A stretch of DNA of 64,000 nucleotides, taken from the NCBI GenBank assembly GCA_965153355.1, contig OZ231127.1, forward strand, positions 20,522,001-20,586,000, in the 5' to 3' direction. Positions 1-12,107 of this stretch are shown here, one piece after another (positions within the stretch are counted from its first letter, which is position 1; the number at the start of each line of letters is the position of its first letter). The notes beneath the pieces were generated by a model. It did no database searches and was not told the DNA's origin. It saw nothing but the letters and a program-made list of their open reading frames with translations. This DNA is from Flaccisagitta enflata (Eukaryota; Chaetognatha; Sagittoidea; Aphragmophora). The translations under genes were made by a program, and so were the position numbers.

Positions 1-3000
1 CCCCACATTAGTAGAAGGTGCCTGCTAGACATTCATAGTCAGTACAACGTTAAGTATTTGGTGTCTGATGGGTGTCTGCTGGATCCATCCCCAACTTAGT
101 AGTAGGTGTCTGCTGGGTGTCTGCTGGTCCAATCCCCACATTAGTAGAAGGTGCCTGCTAGACATTCATAGTCAGTACAGCGCTAAGTACTAGGTGTCTG
201 ATGGGTGTCTGCTGGATCCATCCCCAACATAGTAGTAGGTGTCTGCTGGGTGTCTGCTGGTCCAATCCCCACATTAGTAGAAGGTGCCTGATGGACATTC
301 ATAGTCAGTACAACGTTAAGTATTTGGTGTCTGCTGGGTGTCTGCTGGACCCATCCCCAAATTAGTAGTAGGTGTCTGATGGGTGTCTGCTGGATCCATC
401 CCCAACTTAGTAGTAGGTGTCTGCTGGGTGTCTGCTGGTCCAATCCCCACATTAGTAGAAGGTGCCTGCTAGACATTCATAGTCAGTACAACGTTAAGTA
501 TTTGGTGTCTGATGGGTGTCTGCTGGACCCATCCCCAACTTAGTAGTAGGTGTCTGCTGGGTGTCTGCTGGTCCAATCCCCACATTAGTAGAAGGTGCCT
601 GCTAGACATTCATAGTCAGTACAACGTTAAGTATTTGGTGTCTGATGGGTGTCTGCTGGATCCATCCCCAACTTAGTAGTAGGTGTCTGCTGGGTGTCTG
701 CTGGTCCAATCCCCACATTAGTAGAAGGTGCCTGCTAGACATTCATAGTCAGTACAGCGCTAAGTACTAGGTGTCTGATGGGTGTCTGCTGGATCCATCC
801 CCAACATAGTAGTAGGTGTCTGCTGGGTGTCTGCTGGTCCAATCCCCACATTAGTAGAAGGTGCCTGATGGACATTCATAGTCAGTACAACGTTAAGTAT
901 TTGGTGTCTGCTGGGTGTCTGCTGGACCCATCCCCAAATTAGTAGTAGGTGTCTGATGGGTGTCTGCTGGATCCATCCCCAACTTAGTAGTAGGTGTCTG
1001 CTGGGTGTCTGCTGGTCCAATCCCCACATTAGTAGAAGGTGCCTGCTAGACATTCATAGTCAGTACAACGTTAAGTATTTGGTGTCTGATGGGTGTCTGC
1101 TGGACCCATCCCCAACTTAGTAGTAGGTGTCTGCTGGGTGTCTGCTGGTCCAATCCCCACATTAGTAGAAGGTGCCTGCTAGACATTCATAGTCAGTACA
1201 ACAGTACAACCGTTAAGTATTTGGTGTCTGATGGGTGTCTGCTGGATCCATCCCCAACTTAGTAGTAGGTGTCTGCTGGGTGTCTGCTGGTCCAATCCCC
1301 ACATTAGTAGAAGGTGCCTGCTAGACATTCATAGTCAGTACAACGTTAAGTATTTGGTGTCTGATGGGTGTCTGCTGGATCCATCCCCAACTTAGTAGTA
1401 GGTGTCTGCTGGGTGTCTGCTGGTCCAATCCCCACATTAGTAGAAGGTGCCTGCTAGACATTCATAGTCAGTACAGCGCTAAGTACTAGGTGTCTGATGG
1501 GTGTCTGCTGGATCCATCCCCAAATAGTAGTAGGTGTCTGCTGGGTGTCTGCTGGTCCAATCCCCACATTAGTAGAAGGTGCCTGATGGACATTCATAGT
1601 CAGTACAACGTTAAGTATTTGGTGTCTGCTGGGTGTCTGCTGGACCCATCCCCAAATTAGTAGTAGGTGTCTGATGGGTGTCTGCTGGATCCATCCCCAA
1701 CTTAGTAGTAGGTGTCTGCTGGGTGTCTGCTGGTCCAATCCCCACATTAGTAGAAGGTGCCTGCTAGACATTCATAGTCAGTACAACGTTAAGTATTTGG
1801 TGTCTGCTGGGTGTCTGCTGGACCCATCCCCAAATTAGTAGTAGGTGTCTGATGGGTGTCTGCTGGATCCATCCCCAACTTAGTAGTAGGTGTCTGCTGG
1901 GTGTCTGCTGGTCCAATCCCCACATTAGTAGAAGGTGCCTGCTAGACATTCATAGTCAGTACAACGTTAAGTATTTGGTGTCTGATGGGTGTCTGCTGGA
2001 CCCATCCCCAACTTAGTAGTAGGTGTCTGCTGGGTGTCTGCTGGTCCAATCCCCACATTAGTAGAAGGTGCCTGCTAGACATTCATAGTCAGTACAACGT
2101 TAAGTATTTGGTGTCTGATGGGTGTCTGCTGGATCCATCCCCAACTTAGTAGTAGGTGTCTGCTGGGTGTCTGCTGGTCCAATCCCCACATTAGTAGAAG
2201 GTGCCTGCTAGACATTCATAGTCAGTACAACGTTAAGTATTTGGTGTCTGATGGGTGTCTGCTGGATCCATCCCCAACTTAGTAGTAGGTGTCTGCTGGG
2301 TGTCTGCTGGTCCAATCCCCACATTAGTAGAAGGTGCCTGCTAGACATTCATAGTCAGTACAAAGTTAAGTATTTGGTGTCTGATGGGTGTCTGCTGGAC
2401 CCATCCCCAACTTAGTAGTAGGTGTCTGCTGGGTGTCTGCTGGTCCAATCCCCACATTAGTAGAAGGTGCCTGCTAGACATTCATAGTCAGTACAACGTT
2501 AAGTATTTGGTGTCTGATGGGTGTCTGCTGGATCCATCCCCAACTTAGTAGTAGGTGTCTGCTGGGTGTCTGCTGGTCCAATCCCCACATTAGTAGAAGG
2601 TGCCTGATGGACATTCATAGTCAGTACAACGTTAAGTATTTGGTGTCTGCTGGGTGTCTGCTGGACCCATCCCCAAATTAGTAGTAGGTGTCTGATGGGT
2701 GTCTGCTGGATCCATCCCCAACTTAGTAGTAGGTGTCTGCTGGGTGTCTGCTGGTCCAATCCCCACATTAGTAGAAGGTGCCTGCTAGACATTCATAGTC
2801 AGTACAACGTTAAGTATTTGGTGTCTGATGGGTGTCTGCTGGACCCATCCCCAAATTAGTAGTAGGTGTCTGATGGGTGTCTGCTGGATCCATCCCCAAC
2901 TTAGTAGTAGGTGTCTGCTGGGTGTCTGCTGGTCCAATCCCCACATTAGTAGAAGGTGCCTGCTAGACATTCATAGTCAGTACAACGTTAAGTATTTGGT

Positions 3001-6000
3001 GTCTGATGGGTGTCTGCTGGACCCATCCCCAACTTAGTAGTAGGTGTCTGCTGGGTGTCTGCTGGTCCAATCCCCACATTAGTAGAAGGTGCCTGCTAGA
3101 CATTCATAGTCAGTACAACGTTAAGTATTTGGTGTCTGATGGGTGTCTGCTGGACCCATCCCCAACTTAGTAGTAGGTGTCTGCTGGGTGTCTGCTGGTC
3201 CAATCCCCACATTAGTAGAAGGTGCCTGCTAGACATTCATAGTCAGTACAACGTTAAGTATTTGGTGTCTGATGGGTGTCTGCTGGATCCATCCCCAACT
3301 TAGTAGTAGGTGTCTGCTGGGTGTCTGCTGGTCCAATCCCCACATTAGTAGAAGGTGCCTGCTAGACATTCATAGTCAGTACAGCGCTAAGTACTAGGTG
3401 TCTGATGGGTGTCTGCTGGATCCATCCCCAACATAGTAGTAGGTGTCTGCTGGGTGTCTGCTGGTCCAATCCCCACATTAGTAGAAGGTGCCTGATGGAC
3501 ATTCATAGTCAGTACAACGTTAAGTATTTGGTGTCTGCTGGGTGTCTGCTGGACCCATCCCCAAATTAGTAGTAGGTGTCTGATGGGTGTCTGCTGGATC
3601 CATCCCCAACTTAGTAGTAGGTGTCTGCTGGGTGTCTGCTGGTCCAATCCCCACATTAGTAGAAGGTGCCTGCTAGACATTCATAGTCAGTACAACGTTA
3701 AGTATTTGGTGTCTGATGGGTGTCTGCTGGACCCATCCCCAACTTAGTAGTAGGTGTCTGCTGGGTGTCTGCTGGTCCAATCCCCACATTAGTAGAAGGT
3801 GCCTGCTAGACATTCATAGTCAGTACAACGTTAAGTATTTGGTGTCTGATGGGTGTCTGCTGGATCCATCCCCAACTTAGTAGTAGGTGTCTGCTGGGTG
3901 TCTGCTGGTCCAATCCCCACATTAGTAGAAGGTGCCTGATGGACATTCATAGTCAGTACAACGTTAAGTATTTGGTGTCTGATGGGTGTCTGCTGGATCC
4001 ATCCCCAACTTAGTAGTAGGTGTCTGCTGGGTGTCTGCTGGTCCAATCCCCACATTAGTAGAAGGTGCCTGCTAGACATTCATAGTCAGTACAGCGCTAA
4101 GTACTAGGTGTCTGATGGGTGTCTGCTGGATCCATCCCCAACATAGTAGTAGGTGTCTGCTGGGTGTCTGCTGGTCCAATCCCCACATTAGTAGAAGGTG
4201 CCTGATGGACATTCATAGTCAGTACAACGTTAAGTATTTGGTGTCTGCTGGGTGTCTGCTGGACCCATCCCCAAATTAGTAGTAGGTGTCTGATGGGTGT
4301 CTGCTGGATCCATCCCCAACTTAGTAGTAGGTGTCTGCTGGGTGTCTGCTGGTCCAATCCCCACATTAGTAGAAGGTGCCTGCTAGACATTCATAGTCAG
4401 TACAACGTTAAGTATTTGGTGTCTGATGGGTGTCTGCTGGACCCATCCCCAAATTAGTAGTAGGTGTCTGATGGGTGTCTGCTGGATCCATCCCCAACTT
4501 AGTAGTAGGTGTCTGCTGGGTGTCTGCTGGTCCAATCCCCACATTAGTAGAAGTTGCCTGCTAGACATTCATAGTCAGTACAACGTTAAGTATTTGGTGT
4601 CTGATGGGTGTCTGCTGGACCCATCCCCAACTTAGTAGTAGGTGTCTGCTGGGTGTCTGCTGGTCCAATCCCCACATTAGTAGAAGGTGCCTGCTAGACA
4701 TTCATAGTCAGTACAACGTTAAGTATATGGTGTCTGATGGGTGTCTGCTGGACCCATCCCCAACTTAGTAGTAGGTGTCTGCTGGGTGTCTGCTGGTCCA
4801 ATCCCCACATTAGTAGAAGGTGCCTGCTAGACATTCATAGTCAGTACAACGTTAAGTATTTGGTGTCTGATGGGTGTCTGCTGGACCCATCCCCAACTTA
4901 GTAGTAGGTGTCTGCTGGGTGTCTGCTGGTCCAATCCCCACATTAGTAGAAGGTGCCTGCTAGACATTCATAGTCAGTACAACGTTAAGTATTTGGTGTC
5001 TGATGGGTGTCTGCTGGACCCATCCCCAACTTAGTAGTAGGTGTCTACTGGGTGTCTGCTGGTCCAATCCCCACATTAGTAGAAGGTGCCTGCTAGACAT
5101 TCATAGTCAGTACAACGTTAAGTATTTGGTGTCTGATGGGTGTCTGCTGGATCCATCCCCAACTTAGTAGTAGGTGTCTGCTGGGTGTCTGCTGGTCCAA
5201 TCCCCACATTAGTAGAAGGTGCCTGATGGACATTCATAGTCAGTACAACGTTAAGTATTTGGTGTCTGCTGGGTGTCTGCTGGACCCATCCCCAAATTAG
5301 TAGTAGGTGTCTGATGGGTGTCTGCTGGATCCATCCCCAACTTAGTAGTAGGTGTCTGCTGGGTGTCTGCTGGTCCAATCCCCACATTAGTAGAAGGTGC
5401 CTGCTAGACATTCATAGTCAGTACAACGTTAAGTATTTGGTGTCTGATGGGTGTCTGCTGGACCCATCCCCAAATTAGTAGTAGGTGTCTGATGGGTGTC
5501 TGCTGGATCCATCCCCAACTTAGTAGTAGGTGTCTGCTGGGTGTCTGCTGGTCCAATCCCCACATTAGTAGAAGGTGCCTGCTAGACATTCATAGTCAGT
5601 ACAACGTTAAGTATTTGGTGTCTGATGGGTGTCTGCTGGACCCATCCCCAACTTAGTAGTAGGTGTCTGCTGGGTGTCTGCTGGTCCAATCCCCACATTA
5701 GTAGAAGGTGCCTGCTAGACATTCATAGTCAGTACAACGTTAAGTATTTGGTGTCTGATGGGTGTCTGCTGGACCCATCCCCAACTTAGTAGTAGGTGTC
5801 TGCTGGGTGTCTGCTGGTCCAATCCCCACATTAGTAGAAGGTGCCTGCTAGACATTCATAGTCAGTACAACGTTAAGTATTTGGTGTCTGATGGGTGTCT
5901 GCTGGATCCATCCCCAACTTAGTAGTAGGTGTCTGCTGGGTGTCTGCTGGTCCAATCCCCACATTAGTAGAAGGTGCCTGCTAGACATTCATAGTCAGTA

Positions 6001-6770
6001 CAGCGCTAAGTACTAGGTGTCTGATGGGTGTCTGCTGGATCCATCCCCAACATAGTAGTAGGTGTCTGCTGGGTGTCTGCTAGTCCAATCCCCACATTAG
6101 TAGAAGGTGCCTGATGGACATTCATAGTCAGTACAACGTTAAGTATTTGGTGTCTGCTGGGTGTCTGCTGGACCCATCCCCAAATTAGTAGTAGGTGTCT
6201 GATGGGTGTCTGCTGGATCCATCCCCAACTTAGTAGTAGGTGTCTGCTGGGTGTCTGCTGGTCCAATCCCCACATTAGTAGAAGGTGCCTGCTAGACATT
6301 CATAGTCAGTACAACGTTAAGTATTTGGTGTCTGATGGGTGTCTGCTGGACCCATCCCCAACTTAGTAGTAGGTGTCTGCTGGGTGTCTGCTGGTCCAAT
6401 CCCCACATTAGTAGAAGGTGCCTGCTAGACATTCATAGTCAGTACAACGTTAAGTATTTGGTGTCTGATGGGTGTCTGCTGGATCCATCCCCAACTTAGT
6501 AGTAGGTGTCTGCTGGGTGTCTGCTGGTCCAATCCCCACATTAGTAGAAGGTGCCTGATGGACATTCATAGTCAGTACAACGTTAAGTATTTGGTGTCTG
6601 ATGGGTGTCTGCTGGATCCATCCCCAACTTAGTAGTAGGTGTCTGCTGGGTGTCTGCTGGATTCATCCCCATGGCTCTTATTTTTGGTGTCTGCTGAGGT
6701 GCCTGCTAGATCCATCCCCAAAAGAAGGAAAATTTTAGTGGAGGTGTCTGATGAGTCCAAGTGTCTGCTA
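1..6770. repeat. Hierarchical satellite array (133-bp monomer = 45+45+43 bp; 178-bp variants)
   Basis: Tandem array running off the left edge. The basic monomer is 133 bp and is itself built from two related 45-bp subunits (each starting GTGTCTG and ending near TTAGTAGTAG or TTAGTAGAAG) and a diverged 43-bp subunit starting GTGCCTG. Some monomers carry one extra 45-bp subunit and are 178 bp long (for example 267 to 445). A diagnostic variant, CAGCGCTAAGTACTAG in place of CAACGTTAAGTATTTG, recurs at 178, 755, 1474, 3382, 4092 and 6001. After about 6660 the array decays into degenerate subunits and ends near 6770. Many subunits contain a GGATCC site. Open frames on both strands exist only because 45 is divisible by three; I do not regard them as genes. 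Confidence 0.97.
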
Positions 6771-7091
6771 GATCACAGGTACCCGGAAAACTGCTATTGG
6801 CGTAACCACCGTTGTTTACCCACTGGCCAGTGGGGTCGCACATATTGTTATTGTAATTTGGGTTCATGGTATTATAATCGATGCTAATGAACGCAAAAGT
6901 CAAACTTTCAAGATTTTTACTACTGCCTAATAAGAATGAGGTTTCATAACAAGAATTAGGGAATTGAGAACAAGTAACATTTATCTTCCTTCATATTCTC
7001 CGAGATGGCGCTGAATTGAAATGCTTGCAACACGTCATGCTTTTTGCGTGGTGATGATGCGAAGAAAATGAGCACATTTGTCTATTTTTAA
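6771..7091. other. Unique spacer, no gene seen
   Basis: About 320 bp of non-repetitive sequence between the satellite and the orphan ORF. No convincing coding potential, splice-bounded exon or repeat was seen. It includes the 3' flank of the minus-strand ORF at 7092-7460. Confidence 0.5.
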
Positions 7092-7460
7092 CTAATTGCA
7101 ACAGAATAGTTTGCAGGCCTTATTTTCGGACACTTTTTGATCTCCGTCTTCCGGTTTCGCCTCTGTCACTGCTGCTTCAGCTTCCTCTGCTGCTGCTGCC
7201 GCCGCTGCTGCCGCTGCCGCGTCTTGTTTTACTTCCGGTTTCGGTTTCACTTCCGCGTCCATCGTAGAACTGTCCACTCCACTCGCCGCGTCATTTGTGG
7301 GATTTGGATCGTTGACAAAGTTAATGCCTTCGTGCAGGATGTATCCCGTGATGAGTTTGCCGCTTTCAAGCAGCTGACAAACAACGCAGGCGCCGCAGTG
7401 CGTGCAGTAAAGATCGCGTGCTTGGCACTGTGAGCAGCCGTGGTACCAATTTTCCGCCAT
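7092..7460 (-). CDS. Cys-rich small protein of unknown function (122 aa)
   Basis: Single-exon ORF starting at an ATG in a favourable context (GACAATGGCG, A at -3, G at +4). The N-terminal 30 residues hold six cysteines spaced CxxC-x6-CxxC-xx-C-xx-C, a likely metal-binding cluster (about residues 9-28). A hydrophilic central part leads to a run of 11 alanines and an acidic Glu/Ala/Lys-rich stretch, and the protein ends in a second small Cys cluster (CKLFCCN). The alanine run is coded by mixed GCN codons. I do not recognise the family. It could be a complete small intronless gene or the first exon of a longer one; no clear polyadenylation signal was seen. The composition and good start context argue against a random ORF, but conservation is untested. 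Confidence 0.5.
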   Translation of the reverse strand: MAENWYHGCSQCQARDLYCTHCGACVVCQLLESGKLITGYILHEGINFVNDPNPTNDAASGVDSSTMDAEVKPKPEVKQDAAAAAAAAAAAEEAEAAVTEAKPEDGDQKVSENKACKLFCCN

Positions 7461-7569
7461 TGTCGCAGCTTCACTGTTTATTTGTGATTTTCAGGCCTGT
7501 TGGTGAGGGATGAAATGTAAAAGGTGAATATGTACATGCCCCATCGTGCCTAAACATGAACAGAGCCTA

Positions 7570-7572
<3 letters not shown>

Positions 7573-7652
<80 letters not shown>

Positions 7653-7690
7653 AGAGAGAGAGAGAATGAGAGAGAGAGAGTATGAGTAAG
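7573..7690. repeat. (GA)n microsatellite
   Basis: Long GA dinucleotide run with a few AATGAG interruptions near its right end, located about 110 bp upstream of the start codon of the minus-strand Cys-rich ORF. Confidence 0.98.
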
Positions 7691-7959
7691 GGTCAAGCAG
7701 GCCTATGAATTCTGAATATGAACGATGAATAAACGCGGAACTGTTTTGTGGTATGATTACTATCTTGTGGCAGATAGACAGACAGACCGGTAGATCAGGA
7801 AATCATATCCAAATAAGACGTCATATTGTCGGGTTGATGGACAACTGACCGGCAGGCAAGCAACTGACAGGCAGGCAAGTAACTGTCAGGCAAGAAAGCA
7901 ACTGATAGCTTGTTAACAAATTTGATACGTATAATGTACGCGATTGTCTTCTGTTTTTC

Positions 7960-8128
7960 TTCTTTTTTCTATTTTTAGCTGTATTTTTCTTCCACTTCTT
8001 TTTCTTCATCTTCCACTTCTTTTTCTTCATCTTCTTCTTCGTTTTCTTCTTCTTTTTCTTCTTTTTTTTTTTTTTTTTCTTCGTCTTCTTCTTCTTCTTC
8101 TTCTTTTTCTTCTTTTTCTTCTTCTTTT
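7960..8128. repeat. TTC-rich polypyrimidine tract
   Basis: About 170 bp of imperfect (TTC)n/(TTTTTC)n with a central T run. The poly-Lys or poly-Leu/Phe frames it contains are artefacts of composition. Confidence 0.95.
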
Positions 8129-8135
8129 TGTGTGA

Positions 8136-9267
8136 CAAGGTGTCTTTTGTTTTCTCATTCAATCTATCTTATATAATGTCACTTAATGGATTGTTGGCCC
8201 GACGATCGGTCCGTTGGTCCGTGACACGGATTTTCAGATGCAAATGGAATTGTTGCGTGCATTTAGGTTGTGTAAGGATTTCTCTCCCCTATGTGCAACA
8301 TTACCATGAATGTTTGATGCTGATTGACATTCAAATAACGCTATTTATCCACGCGATTGGAGCAAATATGTGGCTTTGTTTATTTTCTGTTTCTGTCCGT
8401 AGACATGTATCCCGGGTATTGACAGAGCTTAGTTAAGTCATTGTAGTGACATACATACCACATTTTCCCTGACATCGGTGTCAGAATTTTTGCGACATTA
8501 CTTAATCAACCTTGCTCTCTCCCTGATACGGTTTTATGATGATCAGTTCTGACGTAGTAAGTAAATTGGTTGAACATCACACTTTTTGTATTATCTCATT
8601 TTTATAAGAACAGCATTTATTATTTGCAACGAAGTCTAAACTGTTCTTGTAGGCGAATGTTTGATGATGCAGTATGGATCATTATTTGTTTTTCTTGTGT
8701 GTATGAGTTCTGGCCGCTAGATGGCCTTCGGTTGTATTAGATGTAAATAAGCAAGGACAAAACCAAGAGAAAAGGAAATGAAAAGAAAAGGAAATGCCTA
8801 GACCTAGGCAGGTTTATTTACAGTTTTCAAGGCAGGTCTGTCGGCATATTTCAAAGGAGAATCTTCTTCTCAGTCTCCAACAGTTTTGGCTCGGCCGAGC
8901 GCAGTCATTTGTTTTTCACTACGCGTGAGGCTGGATGCCTCGAAGTTGAATCAAGGATAGGAAATTTGGTAAATAGGAAGATAGGAATTTAGGAAAGTAG
9001 GAAACGGTAACAATAAACAAAACGAACAAAACGAACACAACGAACACAACAAAACAATGAAATGTGTGAGTGGAATGATTGATATCACTCCTTGGAAAGA
9101 CGTTTGAAGAGAGTAATGCATTCGTGTGAAACCAATGTAGTAGGGTATCCCGACTTGAAAAAAATGAAATTTTTGTTAACACAGTTATGTGTCTATTGAT
9201 GTTTTAATTGACTATGTTTTAAGCTCAATGTTTGTAATAAGTGTTTATTTACAATATTTTACATTGG

Positions 9268-9269
<2 letters not shown>
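8136..9269. other. Unannotated interval
   Basis: About 1.1 kb with no supportable gene. Short open frames show no family resemblance. An A/G-rich patch lies near 8755-8800. The minus strand of the right part adjoins the truncated end of the gypsy element. Confidence 0.4.

Positions 9270-9300
<31 letters not shown>
9270..9300. repeat. T homopolymer (A tract on the minus strand) at the truncated gypsy end
   Basis: About 31 consecutive T residues abut the last codons of the gypsy pol fragment. On the minus strand this reads as AAATAAA running into a long A tract, so it looks like either internal polyadenylation of an element RNA or an expanded A run. Integrase and a 3' LTR are absent beyond it. 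Confidence 0.8.
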
Positions 9301-9302
<2 letters not shown>

Positions 9303-10138
9303 TTAATGAGCCATCTAAGGAAGGAAATGAGGTCACTACTTTTTTTGTTTTGATTTCTCACAGGTAAAATATCCTGTTTCTTTTGTTTTGTTTCCAAAGT
9401 ATCTTTTTTGATGATCTTTTTAAGGTTACAATATAGTTTCTCCTCTTTCCCTCTAGTATTTTGCTCTTTATTTGTTGGTAGTTCATAGCCCAAGGTTTGC
9501 TTTGTAATGATAATGTCATTGTTTTCATCAAAATATGATGTTTGTGGGGATTCAATGGAAAACCAGGAAGACAAAAATGGGGAGAATTTGTGATTCAACT
9601 TAAGAATAGGTTTTTCTAATTTTTTAGCCAATATATCTTGGGGCGGATCATTCAAAGGAAGCATGGACCTAGATAAGATGTCAGGTCCTATTGATTCCAT
9701 AGTGCTACCTGGGATATGATGGATTTCAAAATTGAAACCCAATAAAAAATTTAGCATGCGGGTAATTTTCCCAGTAGAGTCCCGCATAGATGAGATATAT
9801 TTTGATGAGTGATGATCAGATTGCACTATAAAGGGCCTACCGCCCAAAAAATGACGAAATTTTTTGACAAAGATAAGAATTGAATAAAGTTCCTTCTCTG
9901 TGACCGTCCAATTTAATTCTGGACCTTTTAAGGTTTTACTGCCATAGGCAATGAGACGTGTTTTTCCTTGCTCATCAATATTTGATAAAACACAACCTAA
10001 TCCTACAGAGCTGGCATCACATGCCAGTACTAATGGGAGTTTGAAATCTACAAAATTTCTCACTGGTGCTTCAACTAATAATTTTTTCATTTTTTGGAAC
10101 GAATCCTTACAGCTTTGAGACCATTCCCATTTAACCAT
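9299..10138 (-). pseudogene. Gypsy pol, RNase H portion (downstream of the insertion)
   Basis: Continuation of pol after the 114-bp insertion. The first about 130 residues match the RT connection/RNase H domain that follows RT in Ty3/gypsy: the DASSVGLG core (first catalytic Asp), a KELYSI segment (catalytic Glu), and a QSDHHS segment (third Asp) followed by an IPGS.ME..GPDILSRS tail. The remaining 110 or so residues are Lys/Asn-rich and match nothing I recognise; the HHCC zinc finger of integrase is not present. The sequence stops at the T tract at 9270-9300. The apparent ATG at 10138 is inside inserted sequence next to the target duplication and is not a real start. Confidence 0.85.
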
Positions 10139-10249
10139 TCTTATCTATTTGGCTGTGCTGTAACTTTTTTTTTTTTTTTTTTTCTTTTTCTCTTGTATGT
10201 AATGTAGTCTGCGCTGTTGCATTAACTTGCTAACGAATAAATGACATAT
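10136..10249 (-). mobile_element. 114-bp insertion with 7-bp target-site duplication inside gypsy pol
   Basis: The + strand heptamer ATTTAAC occurs at 10129-10135 and again at 10250-10256, flanking 114 bp that match neither RT nor RNase H. Subtracting 121 bp (insert plus one heptamer) puts the upstream and downstream pol fragments back in one reading frame (121 = 3x40+1, the observed frame difference) at a point where conserved RT and RNase H segments meet. On the minus strand the insert has an internal run of about 21 A after a short unique part, followed by about 29 bp. No clear terminal inverted repeats were seen. It resembles a tiny retroposed fragment more than a TIR element, but its class is undetermined. 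Confidence 0.8.
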
Positions 10250-12107
10250 ATTTAACTCCTTTCTTTGTCAAGTGGACAAGGGGGTGCATGATATCTGCAG
10301 AGCTTTTGATATGTTCCCGATAGAAATTAGCGAGCCCTGCAAATCGCATGCATCCCTTTGGTTCAGTAGGTGTTTTAAAGTCTATTACAGCTTTGATTTT
10401 TCGTTGTGCCACAGAGATACCATTTTGAGAAACCACACTTCCTAAATATTCTACTTCTTTTTGTAATATTTTGCATTTTGATGGTCTTATTTTGATGTTA
10501 GCTTTTCTAAGTTTTTTGAAAACTGCTTCCAGCCTTATAAGACCTTCCTCTATTGTTGAACTGAACACACAAACATCATCAATAAAGACAAGACATGCTT
10601 TATTTAGAAGCTCACCCAGTACTTCCTCCATAAGGCGTTCAAACCCATTGGGTGCAGTTTTGGCTCCAAATGGAACACGTACATAGTGGAGAAGCCCATG
10701 GTTGGGTGTTTGAAAAGCTGTCAGGGGCCTAGAACTTTTTGTTAATTCAAATTGGTGAAATCCACTATACATGTCTATGATACTAAAATATTTACAGCCT
10801 GCTAATTTTTGTAAAAGGTCATGCAAGTTTGGTAGTGGATATGAATCTGCTACTGACCTAGCATTTAAATCGCGTAAATCAAGACAAACGCGATAACTAT
10901 TTTTATAATGATTATAAGCCAAAACTATTCTTGAGCACCATGGTGAGGTGCTTTTTTCAATAACTCCTTGTTTTAGTAATTTTTCAACAGTTTCATCAAT
11001 AAGTTTCTTCTGATCATCAGAAAAACGCCTTGGCTTGTGCCTGACTCGCTTAGCGCCTTCAATAAGTTTTATTTCATGTTGGTATTTATGGGTACAGGAC
11101 AAAGGTCCTTCTCCCCATTGGAATAGATCTTTGTAACTAGAGATTAGCTTTTTTGCTTTTTCAATGCTTTTATCATCAAGGTCAGATTCATTGAGGCCAA
11201 AATCACATTGATCAACAAATTCATCTGGTTCAATACTCATGCCCATTTCTAGTCCTTCATCTTCCTCCTCATCTGTTTCTTGTTTCATTATGCCTACTGT
11301 TTCAGTTTCATTTAGGTATAATCTTGCAATTATTGTTCCTTTGTCTATTTTTTGGGGTTCATTGCTAATGTTTGTTGCTAGGATAAAGAATGTGTCATTG
11401 TTGACAACTGCTTTTGGAATTAGTACACCAGTCAGTCCACATGGTTCCATTATTGCTCCACTTGGTCCAAGAGTAATTGTTTTGTTTATTCTGCACGGTG
11501 ATGTAGACATAGGATTGATAGTCACATTTTCATCAAGGTTCACAAATCCCACATCATAGGGCGCATTATAGATCATTTTGGAGATAAGTTTACCTGCATC
11601 ATCCTGCAGAATAAAGCCTTCAGGTGTATTTATTCTCAATCCATGCCGGATAATTTCATCTACTCCAAGTAGAGCATCTACTGAAAGATCATCTACCACG
11701 TAGACTTTAAAATAACCAACATAGTTCTTCATTTCCCCCATCAGCATAAGCTGAATCACGGCAGAACCTTGGCAATTTATTCTACTGCCATTAACAGCCT
11801 GAAAACCCCTATAGTTAGGAGTAAGTTCATATTTGTTATTTGCATTAATTTTGGTCCAAATTTCCGCTTTCAAAAGGGTTTTTCCAGCACCAGTGTCAAT
11901 GCAGACTGGAAATGTATTAGAATTTGCATAACCAATGATGTATCCTAAGGAGGGCAATTTTGCTGTTTCATCATAAAATTTATTGACAATCTGAGGCAAG
12001 TAAATGTCCTCTCCCCATTTGCTCTCATTTGTATAATTGATTTTAGGCATAAAGGGATCTTTTTGTTTAGCGTCCCCTTTCACCCTCTTTGAAGGGGACG
12101 GTACTAG
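10230..12107 (-). pseudogene. Gypsy pol: aspartic protease and reverse transcriptase
   Basis: Pol is open in the -1 frame from the frameshift site at 12107-12113. Near the start is an aspartic protease with the DTGA catalytic motif (about residue 63 counting from position 12083) and a downstream LLGVDEI segment of the usual fold. A linker rich in Asp/Glu leads to RT: a KLIDETVEKLL-type motif, R.CLDLRDLNA, YSGFHQ, the active-site FIDD (about residue 500), then YLGS and the thumb/connection region. RT is intact up to the 114-bp insertion at 10136-10249, where the frame runs into a stop. No ATG is needed at the 5' end because expression is probably by frameshifting from gag; position 12083 is a GTG codon, not a true start. 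Confidence 0.88.

Noticed and set aside
183-6299. Repeated 61-105-codon frames in the satellite (QQTP-, RHLLL-rich)
   Set aside because: They exist because the 45-bp subunit is a multiple of three; the 43-bp subunit breaks the frame and every copy is the same repeat. No sign of coding selection.
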